Shown here piece by piece: positions 17,538-26,434 of a stretch of DNA of 42,937 bases. This DNA is from CAZADA01 sp964483775 (GTDB taxonomy: Bacteria > Pseudomonadota > Alphaproteobacteria > Caulobacterales > Maricaulaceae), in the NCBI GenBank assembly GCA_964483775.1, contig CAZADA010000007.1, forward strand, positions 1 to 42,937, read 5' to 3'. The notes beneath the pieces are model-generated. The model was not told the DNA's origin. It worked only from the letters and a program-made list of their open reading frames with translations, and made no database searches. Positions within the stretch are counted from its first letter, which is position 1; each line of letters opens with the position of its first letter. Position numbers and translations under genes: made by a program.

Positions 17538-18722
17538 ATGACGCGGACGGGACTGTTGGCCGGCAGCAGCGCTCTAACCCTTATCGGCGCGTGTTACTCG
17601 GGGGCAGCGGGCGGGGACGCCCCGGCCACGCCCGCCTCCTCGCCCAGCACGCCTTCGCCTGGACCTTCTCCCGCGCCAGGGCCCGCGCCGGCTCCAGCGC
17701 CGGCACCAGCGTCAACGGGCGCGGCGACGCTCGCCGTGATGGCTGATGTGGACGCGGTGCAAAGCTCCAACTTTGCGGCGGGCTCATTCGTGGTGGTCAA
17801 TCGCGGGGACAAGGCCATCGCTCGCATCGACTTCGACGTCACCGAGGCTCTGTATCCTGATACGGTGTTCGACCCGTTTGGCGAGGCCGGCGACACAGTC
17901 TCTAAAGCTCTCACCATTGATTCCGACGGCGGGACCGGCGTTGAGGCGGTGACCGCACAGACCTATGGCGGAGCGGGCGGCGCGGACGGTTATGAGCGGT
18001 TGACGCTGACATTCGCCGACAATCTCAATGGCGGGTTTGAACCCGGGGAAACGCTGACCTTCTCGGTGGACATGGATCCCAACTCGGTTGCCGGCGCTGA
18101 CAAAGCCCCGCTTGACGCCGGGAGCGCGCCGGCCTGGGATGTGGGCGGGGTTTCCGGCGCGGAGCTCATTGGCTCGTGGTTCACCGTCACGTTCGAAGAC
18201 GGCGCAACGGCGCGCGGGCAACTCCACGGCGCCGGCGCCCAAGCTGGCGGGCGGGCCCTCGCCGTGGAGGGCGACGCCGGGCCGACCGTTTCCCTGCGCG
18301 TGAATGGCGAAGGTCCGGGCGGGGTTGGATCCTACTCCGACGCCAGCCTCACCGTCGTCGTGTCAGGGCCGTCGGGGGCGACGGCGCGCGTGGTGTTGAC
18401 CAAGGGCTTCATTCAACCGGTGAGCACCGACGGTTTTGCCGAGCCATTTCGCAGCACGCTCGATGGGCAGCTGAGCCTGCTAGCCAGCCAAGACTTCCCA
18501 GCCAACAACGCCGCTGAATTTCAAACCGCCGATATTGTGCTGACCGGCGTCGACCAGGACATTTCCGACCAGTTTGATTTGACCGGCGTGGCTGGGTTCG
18601 ACTTTGCGGGCGAGGATCGCTTGGCGCTTGGTTTGGTGGCGGCCGTCATCGATCCTGACGACGACGGCCACGCCATCGGGCCTTTGACCGACCCGATCTA
18701 TCTGCGTTTCATGGCTCCCTAG
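17538..18722 (+). CDS. Unknown lipoprotein with Pro/Ala linker
   Basis: About 394 residues from the chosen start MTRTGLLAGSSALTLIGACY, which follows GGAGG at a good distance. The lipobox LIGAC gives Cys19. A spacer of Pro, Ala, Ser and Thr fills roughly residues 28-62, as in proteins that hold a domain away from the membrane. The remainder has the composition of beta-sandwich domains: ATLAVMADVDAVQSSNFAAG, VVVNRGDKAIARIDFDVTEA and GETLTFSVDMDPNSVAG. The last stretches resemble segments seen next to malectin-like carbohydrate domains, but that is a loose resemblance. No catalytic motif is visible. It follows the exonuclease gene and is convergent with pckA, 10 bp away. Confidence 0.75.
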   Translation: MTRTGLLAGSSALTLIGACYSGAAGGDAPATPASSPSTPSPGPSPAPGPAPAPAPAPASTGAATLAVMADVDAVQSSNFAAGSFVVVNRGDKAIARIDFDVTEALYPDTVFDPFGEAGDTVSKALTIDSDGGTGVEAVTAQTYGGAGGADGYERLTLTFADNLNGGFEPGETLTFSVDMDPNSVAGADKAPLDAGSAPAWDVGGVSGAELIGSWFTVTFEDGATARGQLHGAGAQAGGRALAVEGDAGPTVSLRVNGEGPGGVGSYSDASLTVVVSGPSGATARVVLTKGFIQPVSTDGFAEPFRSTLDGQLSLLASQDFPANNAAEFQTADIVLTGVDQDISDQFDLTGVAGFDFAGEDRLALGLVAAVIDPDDDGHAIGPLTDPIYLRFMAP

Positions 18723-18732
18723 CGCGCGGGGC

Positions 18733-20328
18733 TCAGGCCGTTTCAGGCTCTTTGCGACGACCCGGCGCCGCGGCGGTCACCTCGGCTGGGACGTGGGCCT
18801 CAAACTTGCGAAAATTGTCCACGAACATCTTGGCCAACGCTTCGGCCTGGCGGTCGTATTCGGCCGGATCCGCCCAGGTTTTGCGCGGGTTGAGCATGGC
18901 GTGCTCCAAACCAGGACAGCGGCGGGGCACGGCGAAGCCGAAAATCGGATCGTCGCGGAATTCAACGCCGTCAAAGCCGCCGCGCAACGCTGTGTTCAAC
19001 AACATGCGCGTCGCACCGATGGGCATGCGGACGCCAACGCCCGCCGGCCCGCCGGTCCAGCCGGTGTTGACCAGCCAGCACTGGACGCCCGCCTCCTCGA
19101 TCTTCCCACGCAACAGATCGCCGTACACCGAAGGGTGACGCGGCATGAACGGTGCGCCAAAGCACGTCGAAAACGTGGCTTGGGGTTCGTTGACGCCCTT
19201 TTCGGTCCCTGCGACCTTGGCGGTGTAGCCCGACAGGAAATGGAACATCGCCTCCGCCGAGGTGAGCTTGGCGATGGGCGGCATCACGCCAAAGGCGTCG
19301 CATGTCAGCATGACGATGGCCCGCGGCGGGCCGCAGCGCCCGGTGGCCGACGCATTGGGAATGAAGTGGATCGGATAGGCGCCGCGACTGTTCTCGGCCA
19401 GAGACGGATCATCCAGATTGAGTTCGCGGGTGAGCGGATCCATCACCACGTTCTCCAAAACCGTGCCCCATCGCTTGGTCGTGGCGAAGATTTCCGGCTC
19501 GGCTTTGGCGGACAGGCGGATCATTTTGGCGTAGCAGCCGCCCTCAAAGTTGAACACGCCCTCATCGGACCATCCATGCTCGTCATCGCCCACCAGGGTG
19601 CGCTCGGGGTCGGCCGACAAGGTGGTTTTCCCCGTGCCTGACAAGCCAAAGAACACCGCCGGATCGTCTCCGCCGTCGTTGACCGAACAGTGCATCGGCA
19701 ACACGCCCTTCGCCGGGAGCAGGTAGTTCAGGATCGTGAATACGGCCTTTTTCGTCTCGCCGGCGTACGAGGTGCCGCCGATCAGCACGAGCTTCTCGGC
19801 GAAGTTGATGGCGATCACCGTCTCAGAGCGACAGCCATGGCGCTCGGGATCGGCTTGGAAACTCGGCAAATTGACGATGGTGAACTCGGCGTCGAACGCG
19901 GCCAGTTCAGTTGTGGTCGGGCGGCGCAGAAGGTGGCGAATGAACAGAGCGTGCCAGGCCAACTCCGTGACCACGCGCACGGACACGCGGTGGGTCGGAT
20001 CTGCGCCGCCAAACAGATCTTGGACGAACAGCTCACGTTCGTTCATGTGCGCGCGCATGTCTGTCCACAGCGCCTCAAAGTGCTCTGGGGCCATCGCCTT
20101 GTTGTTGTCCCACCAGATCTGATCGGCGGTCGCAGCGTCCTTGACGGTGAATTTGTCCTGGGCGGAACGGCCGGTGTGCACGCCGGTTCGCACAACCAAG
20201 GGACCGCCGCGGGCCACATCGCCCTCCTTGCGGGTGATCGCAGCCTGATAGAGGGCCTCTTCGACCAAGTTGTGATGCGTCGCTCCTGGTTGTGCGACAC
20301 CCAATGCGGTCAATGGCTCCATGCCCAT
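18733..20328 (-). CDS. pckA: Phosphoenolpyruvate carboxykinase (ATP)
   Basis: This enzyme converts oxaloacetate and ATP to phosphoenolpyruvate, CO2 and ADP, the entry to gluconeogenesis, which fits a bacterium living on fatty acids. The 531-residue length is standard. The kinase-1a P-loop is GLSGTGKTTL at about residue 230, followed by DPERTLVGDDEHGWSDEGVF with the metal-binding acids, and RGAYPIHFIPNAS. The start MGMEPLTALG at 20328 is chosen because AGAGGAG lies 5 bases before it; an upstream Met at 20346 overlaps that site. In many alphaproteobacteria pckA lies next to the ChvG/ChvI genes. Here the neighbour is a different, sensorless hybrid kinase. Confidence 0.96.
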   Translation of the reverse strand: MGMEPLTALGVAQPGATHHNLVEEALYQAAITRKEGDVARGGPLVVRTGVHTGRSAQDKFTVKDAATADQIWWDNNKAMAPEHFEALWTDMRAHMNERELFVQDLFGGADPTHRVSVRVVTELAWHALFIRHLLRRPTTTELAAFDAEFTIVNLPSFQADPERHGCRSETVIAINFAEKLVLIGGTSYAGETKKAVFTILNYLLPAKGVLPMHCSVNDGGDDPAVFFGLSGTGKTTLSADPERTLVGDDEHGWSDEGVFNFEGGCYAKMIRLSAKAEPEIFATTKRWGTVLENVVMDPLTRELNLDDPSLAENSRGAYPIHFIPNASATGRCGPPRAIVMLTCDAFGVMPPIAKLTSAEAMFHFLSGYTAKVAGTEKGVNEPQATFSTCFGAPFMPRHPSVYGDLLRGKIEEAGVQCWLVNTGWTGGPAGVGVRMPIGATRMLLNTALRGGFDGVEFRDDPIFGFAVPRRCPGLEHAMLNPRKTWADPAEYDRQAEALAKMFVDNFRKFEAHVPAEVTAAAPGRRKEPETA

Positions 20329-20773
20329 CGGCACTCTCCTCTTCACAAACGACTGAATCTTCTGGCTCGCCTCGCGCCATGAACCGCCCGGCGCCGATGC
20401 TGCGGCCGAGCAAACCTCGGGCCAACCTTGGGCTGACCATGCCTCTCAAGCCTCGCGGGATCAAGTTGCGGCGCCGTTGGCGGGCCAAGGCGCCGCGTTG
20501 GCCCGCCGGTTTTTGCGACCTGGCGCGACCGAACAGCTCGCTCGGGGCCACCGTCGTTTCATTGACGCGCCGATGTTCTTGGATTCGCCTTGTTTGCGAG
20601 CATGATTCCCTGTTTAGCTATGCAGCCCTTGATCGCTCGAAGGCCAACCTCACGCTGGCCCGGATGGGGCTCAAGCGGATGGAACAGGTTCTCGACCTTT
20701 GACTAAGCCGCCCGTTCCGAAACAGCCGGCGCAACGTCCGGCGCCAAGGCTTGGTCGCATTGGGGTTTCACGT
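20329..20773. other. 445-bp divergent intergenic region (pckA / hybrid kinase)
   Basis: It must carry the promoters of pckA and of the hybrid kinase. No palindrome or RNA gene stands out. A plus-strand frame open to 20702 is very Arg-rich and starts inside pckA; it reads as noise except for its last 40 residues, ending near LARMGLKRMEQVLDL. I would not annotate it. Confidence 0.5.
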
Positions 20774-21934
20774 ATGGCGGACATTTCTGAGGATGATGCA
20801 GGCGTTCGAACCCCAACGGAGGGGCAGACCGAGAGGGATGCGAGCTTCGTCGGCACGGCGCTGACCCTCAACCATGATTTTCGGACATCCCTCATGAGCG
20901 TGGCCAGCGCCTTGCGCATTTTGGCGCGCATGGACCTTCCCCCGATGCAGCGCCGGCTCGTCGAAACCGCCGATCGCGGCGCGTTGCAACTTGAGGTCTG
21001 GATCGACAATGTCTCGCGCTTGGCCGGCTTGAGCGGATCGGGATCATCAGGCCCCGCCCAACGCCCGCTCAACGTCGCCAGCGAGTTGCACGCCGTCGCC
21101 AATGCGCTGCATTTGACGGCCGTGGAACGCGGCACGCCCTTGATGCTTGACGTGGACCCCGATGTCGCCGCGTTACGTTTGGGCGACGCCAAGTTGATGC
21201 GCCAGACGCTCCTCAACCTGTTGGATTGTGTGATCAAGCTTGTGTCGGCTGGCGACATCACGGTCACGGCCCGATGCGCCGGCGGCGATTTGGTGGTCGT
21301 CACCGTCAGCGGTCACAATGCGGCGCTCACGAACGACGATCGGGCCTATCTGGGCGCCATCCTGACCAACGCGCACCAGACCACGCCCGAGCGCGACGGC
21401 GGCACGGCGCTCGGGCTGTCGATTGCGCACAATTTGGCGCAGCTGATGGGCGGGGATCTCACCTTGCGAAACGATTGTGCGGCAAGCGGACTGATGTTGG
21501 AACTGACCATGTTCGCGCCGCGCGCGGTCGGCCATGCCGGGGCGACCAACGACGAACCGATCCAAAGCGCCCAGTCCATTTTGGTGGTGGAAGACAACAC
21601 CATCAACCAGAAGCTGATCAGGGATATCCTGACCAGCCTGGGTCACCGCGCCACGCTGGCGTCGACGGGCGCTGAGGCGCTGTCAGCGGTGGAAGACGAC
21701 AGCTTTGATCTGATTTTCATGGACCTGCATCTGCCGGATATCGACGGCTACACCGTGGCGGAGACGATCCGCGCGCGCGCCGATGATGCGGCGAAGACAC
21801 CCATTTTTGCGCTCACAGCTGAAACCGGCGCCGACGTCGAACAGCGCGTGCTTGACGCAGGCATGGTGAAGATGATCACCAAGCCGATCATCATTGATGA
21901 ACTGGCGCAGATCATCGCCCAGCGGCCGACATGA
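20774..21934 (+). CDS. Sensorless hybrid histidine kinase with degenerate ATP site and receiver domain
   Basis: About 386 residues from MADISEDDAG; the open extension to 20699 starts with TTG and lacks a ribosome site. There is no sensor or membrane segment. The dimerisation domain carries the phospho-acceptor His34 in LNHDFRTSLMSV (canonical HELRTPL). The ATP-binding domain is weakened: the N-box is LLNLLDCVIKL, with Asp-Cys where Asn-Ala is usual, and the G1 box is VTVSGHNAAL, lacking the Asp of DxGxG. The G2 box GGTALGLSI is near normal. The receiver (residues about 268-383) is intact, with ILVVEDNTINQ, Asp317 in FMDLHLP and Lys in ITKPI. It reads divergently from pckA and is convergent with a Sel1 lipoprotein. 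It may act as a phosphotransfer scaffold or phosphatase. Confidence 0.85.
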   Translation: MADISEDDAGVRTPTEGQTERDASFVGTALTLNHDFRTSLMSVASALRILARMDLPPMQRRLVETADRGALQLEVWIDNVSRLAGLSGSGSSGPAQRPLNVASELHAVANALHLTAVERGTPLMLDVDPDVAALRLGDAKLMRQTLLNLLDCVIKLVSAGDITVTARCAGGDLVVVTVSGHNAALTNDDRAYLGAILTNAHQTTPERDGGTALGLSIAHNLAQLMGGDLTLRNDCAASGLMLELTMFAPRAVGHAGATNDEPIQSAQSILVVEDNTINQKLIRDILTSLGHRATLASTGAEALSAVEDDSFDLIFMDLHLPDIDGYTVAETIRARADDAAKTPIFALTAETGADVEQRVLDAGMVKMITKPIIIDELAQIIAQRPT

Positions 21935-21981
21935 GTTCATGACCTGATGGCGCGGACGTCCCGACGGGTTGGCCTCTCGCC

Positions 21982-23307
21982 TCAGCCGCCTAAGCGTGCG
22001 CGCACGACGGCCATGTGAGGGTGCGTGATCCCTGCGGCCGTCAACGCGTCGAAGTCCCCCAGCACCATCTGCTCCCATGGGATGTTCTCGTGCGTGGGCA
22101 GGATGGCGCCGCGATGACGGTCGTACAGCGCATCAGCTTCAGCGGTTTTGCCCTGCAGCATCAGCGCATGAGCGAGGTGGGCGGCGATGAATACCGTGTC
22201 GGGCGCGATTTCGACACCGCGTCGCCCTTCGCGTTCCGCCAAGGCGAAGTCGCGTGTAAACAGCGCATACCAGGAGACGTTGCCGCGCTCCACGCCGGCG
22301 TCGGTGCGCGGCAGCACGCCTTCGCGAACGCCCTGCTCGATCGCCGCCAGTCGCTCCAGTCCCACGCGCAGCGCGCCGACATAATCGCCCGACTGGTACT
22401 GGGTGGCCGGCGAGGGTAAATCGGCGCGGTAAATGTTGGCGCGCGTCGCCTTCAGCCAGGCGTCGCGCTTCTGGTAGGTTTCGCTGTCCGGTTCGGCCTG
22501 CAAATCGGCGGCGTTGACGCTGACGGCGTTGTTGATGATGCGGCGGGCGGCGGCGCGGTCGGCCGCGACGCCTTGTCCATTATAGGTTTTGATCGCGAGA
22601 TAACCGCATCCGCGCGTGTGACCTTGATCACAGGCTTGACGGTAGTTCACGGCCGCCTTGACATGGTCCGGCCCGCTCGGTGCGATGTCATCGTAATAGC
22701 GAGCGGCGTTATAGCAGCCATAAGGGTCGCCAACTCCGCAGGACCGCTCAAAGTACCCGATGGCGCGCGCATAGTCCTGGGTCACCACCCGGCCGCCCTG
22801 ATAGTAAAGCCCCATGCGGTTGCAGCCATACCCCGAGCCAAGCCCACACGCTTCCTCATAGAGCGTACGCGCCGTGGTCAGATCGGCGACATAATCGTTT
22901 TCGCCATACTCGTAATTGTACCCGATCACCGCGAGACTCGCGCCGCTGTCATTGGCGTTCCGGGCTCTGTTGATTGCGCGCTCGCGGGCGTTTTCGGCGC
23001 GCGCGTCCAATTCGGCCTGGGTGTAGCAGCCGCCGTTCGCGGAGATGTAGCCGGCTTTACACGCATATTGCTGGCATTGGTTGACGGTCACCGTGCGATA
23101 GCTGGTCTGCTCACAATAGCCGCCGCCAATGCAATTGGTGCGACAGCCGTAATTGTCACAATACGAACTGCAGGTGGGTTGAGCTTGTTTGGCGCAATAG
23201 GATTGTTGGGTCGTGACCGGTCTTGAGTATAAGCACTCCTTACGGCCCAGCTGAGTCCCACATGCTGACACCATCAACAGCGCCGCCATCAGGAACATCA
23301 GTCGCAT
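21982..23307 (-). CDS. Cys-rich Sel1/Hcp-like repeat lipoprotein
   Basis: A 441-residue lipoprotein (MRLMFLMAALLMVSAC, lipid Cys16). Residues 17-95 hold ten Cys, for example PTCSSYCDNYGCRTNC, ending at NGGCYTQAELD. Sel1-like repeats follow with a Cys pair per repeat: YEEACGLGSGYGCNRMGLYY, YFERSCGVGDPYGCYNAARY and YRQACDQGHTRGCGYLAIKT. This spacing matches the disulfide-locked repeats of Helicobacter Hcp proteins. The C-terminal third looks TPR-like (FAREGRRGVEIAPDTVFIAA-type helices, AHALMLQGKTAEADALYDRH). It should act in the periplasm as a protein-binding scaffold. AGGGGA lies 8 bases before the ATG. Its partner is unknown. Confidence 0.82.
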   Translation of the reverse strand: MRLMFLMAALLMVSACGTQLGRKECLYSRPVTTQQSYCAKQAQPTCSSYCDNYGCRTNCIGGGYCEQTSYRTVTVNQCQQYACKAGYISANGGCYTQAELDARAENARERAINRARNANDSGASLAVIGYNYEYGENDYVADLTTARTLYEEACGLGSGYGCNRMGLYYQGGRVVTQDYARAIGYFERSCGVGDPYGCYNAARYYDDIAPSGPDHVKAAVNYRQACDQGHTRGCGYLAIKTYNGQGVAADRAAARRIINNAVSVNAADLQAEPDSETYQKRDAWLKATRANIYRADLPSPATQYQSGDYVGALRVGLERLAAIEQGVREGVLPRTDAGVERGNVSWYALFTRDFALAEREGRRGVEIAPDTVFIAAHLAHALMLQGKTAEADALYDRHRGAILPTHENIPWEQMVLGDFDALTAAGITHPHMAVVRARLGG

Positions 23308-23383
23308 TCGTCGATCCCCTACGCCTTGCGTTATGTTTGCTTAACGGCCCGCCCTGGCTCAGCCCAGTGCGGCCATCGTTCCT

Positions 23384-24136
23384 CTAGCCGAAAACCACTC
23401 TCAAGATCTCGCTTGTGCGCTTGGCCGGATTGGCGCGGATCGCGGCTTCTTCCTGGCCGATGTAGTGGAATAAGCCGTCGAGGCCGAACGTCACGCCGTG
23501 GGTGACAAGGTCGGCTTCGGCGCGCGCGCCCAGTTGAGGGGCGAGCGGCAGGCTGCGGAGCTGGGAGTCGATGCTCGCCAGGGTGCGGCTGAGCCCGGAG
23601 GCGCTCACCGCCGACTGCATGGGCGGGGTGAACAGCTGCGTCAGGCGCGGCGTTGATTGGCGTTCCAGGTAGTCTGTCGCCGCGGTGTTGGAGCCGCGCA
23701 CGATCGCGATGGCGTCCGATATGGTCAAACTGGTGATGGCGTCGACAAAGATGCTGCGCGCCTCGGGTGCGGCGATCTCGGCCGCGCGGTTGAGCTGGAC
23801 CTCGGCTTCGTCCAGCAAGCCTGACAACCCCACCCGCGCCAAGGTCGACTGGGCGTCAGCGAGGAAGCCGGGCAGCGGGATGCGAATCTGAGGATCGTTG
23901 AAGTATCCGCCGAGACGCCCGACTGTGGCGACCGCGGCGCTCACGCCATTGGTCAGCGCGACGCGCAAGCCTTCGGCGGCCTGCGCCTGGGTTATCCCTG
24001 CACCGCCGGAGGACGTCGTCCCAACGCCGCCCAAGACCCCTTCGATGATGGCTTGTTGTTCTGCGGTCGTGCAGCCGCCGAGCGCAGCGGCGACCCCGAG
24101 CATCAGGCCGCGTCGTGTGAGATGCGTATGGGTCAT
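23384..24136 (-). CDS. DUF4197 lipoprotein
   Basis: A 250-residue exported protein. The N-terminus MTHTHLTRRGLMLGVAAALG ends in a lipobox (LGGC) and contains twin Arg, so export could be through Tat or Sec. The body, AAEGLRVALTNGVSAAVATV, then GYFNDPQIRIPLPG and VTHGVTFGLDGLFHYIGQEE, matches the DUF4197 family, whose function is unknown. It ends LRVVFG. GGAGG lies before the ATG. It is preceded, on the same strand, by nothing close and lies 76 bp from the Sel1 lipoprotein gene, which it could precede in a common transcript. Confidence 0.88.
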   Translation of the reverse strand: MTHTHLTRRGLMLGVAAALGGCTTAEQQAIIEGVLGGVGTTSSGGAGITQAQAAEGLRVALTNGVSAAVATVGRLGGYFNDPQIRIPLPGFLADAQSTLARVGLSGLLDEAEVQLNRAAEIAAPEARSIFVDAITSLTISDAIAIVRGSNTAATDYLERQSTPRLTQLFTPPMQSAVSASGLSRTLASIDSQLRSLPLAPQLGARAEADLVTHGVTFGLDGLFHYIGQEEAAIRANPAKRTSEILRVVFG

Positions 24137-24282
24137 GCCCGCCTCCGCTTTGGCTTATGAAAAGACCATAACCGGCCTGTCCCCGAGGCCAAGCCCGAAT
24201 ACGCGCGCTGCGACATTGACGTCATTCAGTTTGTTATGCAAACTTATTTGAAGAAGACCAATGCGGTTACAAGGAGCGCACC

Positions 24283-25596
24283 ATGGGGAGGTTGCCACAC
24301 GTGTCACAGGCCCGACCGAGGGGTGTGCGGATGATGGTTCATGGCGGCGCAGCGGCGTGGGCGCTCGTGATTGCGGCGCTGTTCTCGAGCGCGGCCAGCG
24401 GCCAAACCACGGCCTTCACCGACGCCCATTGGTGGACCGGCGATAGCTATAGCCATGGCGCGCGTTATGTCCGCGACGGTGTGTTCGTCGCCGGCGATGA
24501 GGCGGGGGCGATTGACGATACGGTCGACTTGGCGGGGGCGTTTGTGATTCCGCCGTTTGGCGAAGCGCACAATCACAATGTGGACGGCGTGGGCGGGCCG
24601 TTTGGCATTGGCGTCATGAACACCCGTTACCTGGAAGACGGGGTTTTCTATGTGAAAAACCCCAACGCCTATGCGCCCAACGCCGAAGCGATCGCGCCGT
24701 TTATCGCCCAAACACAGACCATCGACGCCACGATCGCCATGGGCGGGATCACCGCGCCAGGCGGCCACCCCGAACCGCTCTATGTCGAAATCCTGTCGCA
24801 GGTGGCGTTCCGCGGCAAAACCCGGGACGACTTTGTCGGCGCCGCGTTCCATCCGGTGGAGAGCCGCGAGGAGATCATCACAGCGCTAGAGACGCTGTCG
24901 GCTCAGGGCGCGGACTTTGTGAAAACTTATCTGTTGTACTCAGAATCGCCCGACGGGGCGGTTTATCCAGGATTGCCGGGTCGGTTTTACGGCCTCTCGC
25001 CCGAGCTCGTCACTGCGGTTGTGGAGGAAGCGCATGCGCGCGGCTTTGACGTCTCGGTGCAGTTGGAAACCGCCGCCGATTTCCGCGCCGCCGTGGCGGC
25101 GGGGGTGGATGAGATCAACCATTTGCCTGGCTATGCCTGGGCCGAAGGCTATGGGGAAGAGGACTACCGGCTCACTGACGCGGACATCGCTGCGGCCGCC
25201 CAAGCTGGTGTCGTGGTGGTGACCACAACCGGGGTCAGCAACGGCATCTACCACCGGACACCTGATCTGCTGGCGATGGTGCAGGCCCTTCAGATGGACA
25301 ATCTCAGGCGTCTGCATGAGGGCGGCGTCACCCTGGCGATCGGCAGCGACAACTACATGCAAACCGTGCGGGTGGAGATCAACAATCTGCGCCGTTTGGC
25401 GGTGTTTGATGACGCGACCTTGCTGCAATTGTGGATCGACACGCCCAAAGCGGCGATCTTCCCCGAGCGGCGGATCGGGTGTTTTGATGCGGGGTGCGAG
25501 GCGAGTTTTCTGGTCATGAACGCGGATCCATTCACTGATTTTGCTCAGACCAGCGACATCCACCTGAAGGTCAAGCAAGGCGACGTGCTGCCCTAG
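24283..25596 (+). CDS. Secreted amidohydrolase-family protein lacking one usual metal ligand
   Basis: A 437-residue protein with a long signal peptide (cleavage likely near ASGQ, residue 41). The amidohydrolase fold is visible: HNHNVDG (His96, His98), then GADFVKTYLL with the Lys normally carbamylated, AGVDEINHLPG with a His ligand, and LAIGSDNYMQ with the catalytic Asp. At the place of the other His ligand, where relatives often read SAHVET, this protein has VSVQLETAADF, so His appears changed to Gln. It could be a one-metal enzyme or be inactive. AAGGAG lies 7 bases before the ATG. The substrate is unknown. It is divergent from the DUF4197 gene. Confidence 0.85.
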   Translation: MGRLPHVSQARPRGVRMMVHGGAAAWALVIAALFSSAASGQTTAFTDAHWWTGDSYSHGARYVRDGVFVAGDEAGAIDDTVDLAGAFVIPPFGEAHNHNVDGVGGPFGIGVMNTRYLEDGVFYVKNPNAYAPNAEAIAPFIAQTQTIDATIAMGGITAPGGHPEPLYVEILSQVAFRGKTRDDFVGAAFHPVESREEIITALETLSAQGADFVKTYLLYSESPDGAVYPGLPGRFYGLSPELVTAVVEEAHARGFDVSVQLETAADFRAAVAAGVDEINHLPGYAWAEGYGEEDYRLTDADIAAAAQAGVVVVTTTGVSNGIYHRTPDLLAMVQALQMDNLRRLHEGGVTLAIGSDNYMQTVRVEINNLRRLAVFDDATLLQLWIDTPKAAIFPERRIGCFDAGCEASFLVMNADPFTDFAQTSDIHLKVKQGDVLP

Positions 25597-25610
25597 CGGT
25601 GGGTTTTGGC

Positions 25611-25631
25611 AGCGGCGCGCGCGACGCCGCT
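25611..25631. terminator. Hairpin after the amidohydrolase-like gene
   Basis: AGCGGCG and CGCCGCT pair over a 7-base loop, 15 bases after the stop codon and 27 bases before the TauE/SafE start. No T-run follows, so it may only stabilise the mRNA end. Confidence 0.4.
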
Positions 25632-25657
25632 CACCCAACTGGTCTAGGTTCGCGCGC

Positions 25658-26434
25658 ATGGATGTCTTGGCAATGCTGGCGCCGGAGGGCTTCTCGCCCA
25701 GCTTCGCGATTGGGCTGGTGGCGGTCAGTTTTGTCACGGGCGCGCTGACGGCTGCGTTCAGCGTTGGCGGCGGCATCACCCTGCTGACGGTCATGGCCTC
25801 GGTGTTGCCGATGACCACGGTTGTGCCCGTGCATGGCCTTGTCCAGTTGGGCTCGAACGGGGGACGCTCCATCTTGCTCGCCAAACACATTCGTTGGCGC
25901 GAAACGGCGTTGTTTTTGTCCGGCGGCGTGATCGGCGCGGCCGTGGGCGGGGTGTCGGTGACCAATCTTCCCGACGCGCCCATGAAAGCCGCGGTGGGTG
26001 TGTTCGTCATGGCGCTGGTGTGGGGGCCAAAGCCTGCGGCGCTTGGGCGATCGGACGCGGCGATGGCGATCGGGGGAGCGTTTGGCGGAGCGCTGTCCAT
26101 GGCGTTCGGCGCCACCGGACCATGGACAGCGGCGCTGTTGAACACGCGCGGGATGGCGCGTCAGGCGCTCAGCGCCACGTTTTCAGCCTGCATGTCTGGA
26201 CAGCATTTTCTTAAGGCGCTGGTGTTTGTGGCGCTAGGCTTTGCGTTTGCCGAATGGCTCACCCTCATCGCGGCGATGATCGTGGCCGGATTTGGCGGCA
26301 CTGTTGTTGGCGTACGGGTGCTGCAGGCCTTGCCTGAGCGGGTGTTCCAGATCGCGCTCAAGGCCGTCCTGACGGGTCTAGCGCTCCGGCTGACGGTCAC
26401 GGGCCTGATGGACGTGTGGGCTTCCGGCGGCTAG
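25658..26434 (+). CDS. TauE/SafE-family membrane permease
   Basis: A 258-residue integral membrane protein with seven to eight hydrophobic segments in two related halves. The N-terminal motif FVTGALTAAFSVGGGITLL and the second-half counterpart FGGALSMAFGATGPWTAALL are the paired repeats typical of the TauE/SafE family (sulfite or organosulfonate export, and other small anions). The short loops carry few charges. It overlaps the convergent ABC-like gene by 4 bp at the 3' ends. The substrate cannot be assigned. No sulfur-metabolism gene lies nearby. Confidence 0.88.
   Translation: MDVLAMLAPEGFSPSFAIGLVAVSFVTGALTAAFSVGGGITLLTVMASVLPMTTVVPVHGLVQLGSNGGRSILLAKHIRWRETALFLSGGVIGAAVGGVSVTNLPDAPMKAAVGVFVMALVWGPKPAALGRSDAAMAIGGAFGGALSMAFGATGPWTAALLNTRGMARQALSATFSACMSGQHFLKALVFVALGFAFAEWLTLIAAMIVAGFGGTVVGVRVLQALPERVFQIALKAVLTGLALRLTVTGLMDVWASGG

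Noticed and set aside
20292..20702. Plus-strand frame between pckA and the hybrid kinase
   Set aside because: It begins inside pckA on the opposite strand, is Arg-rich and lacks a ribosome site.
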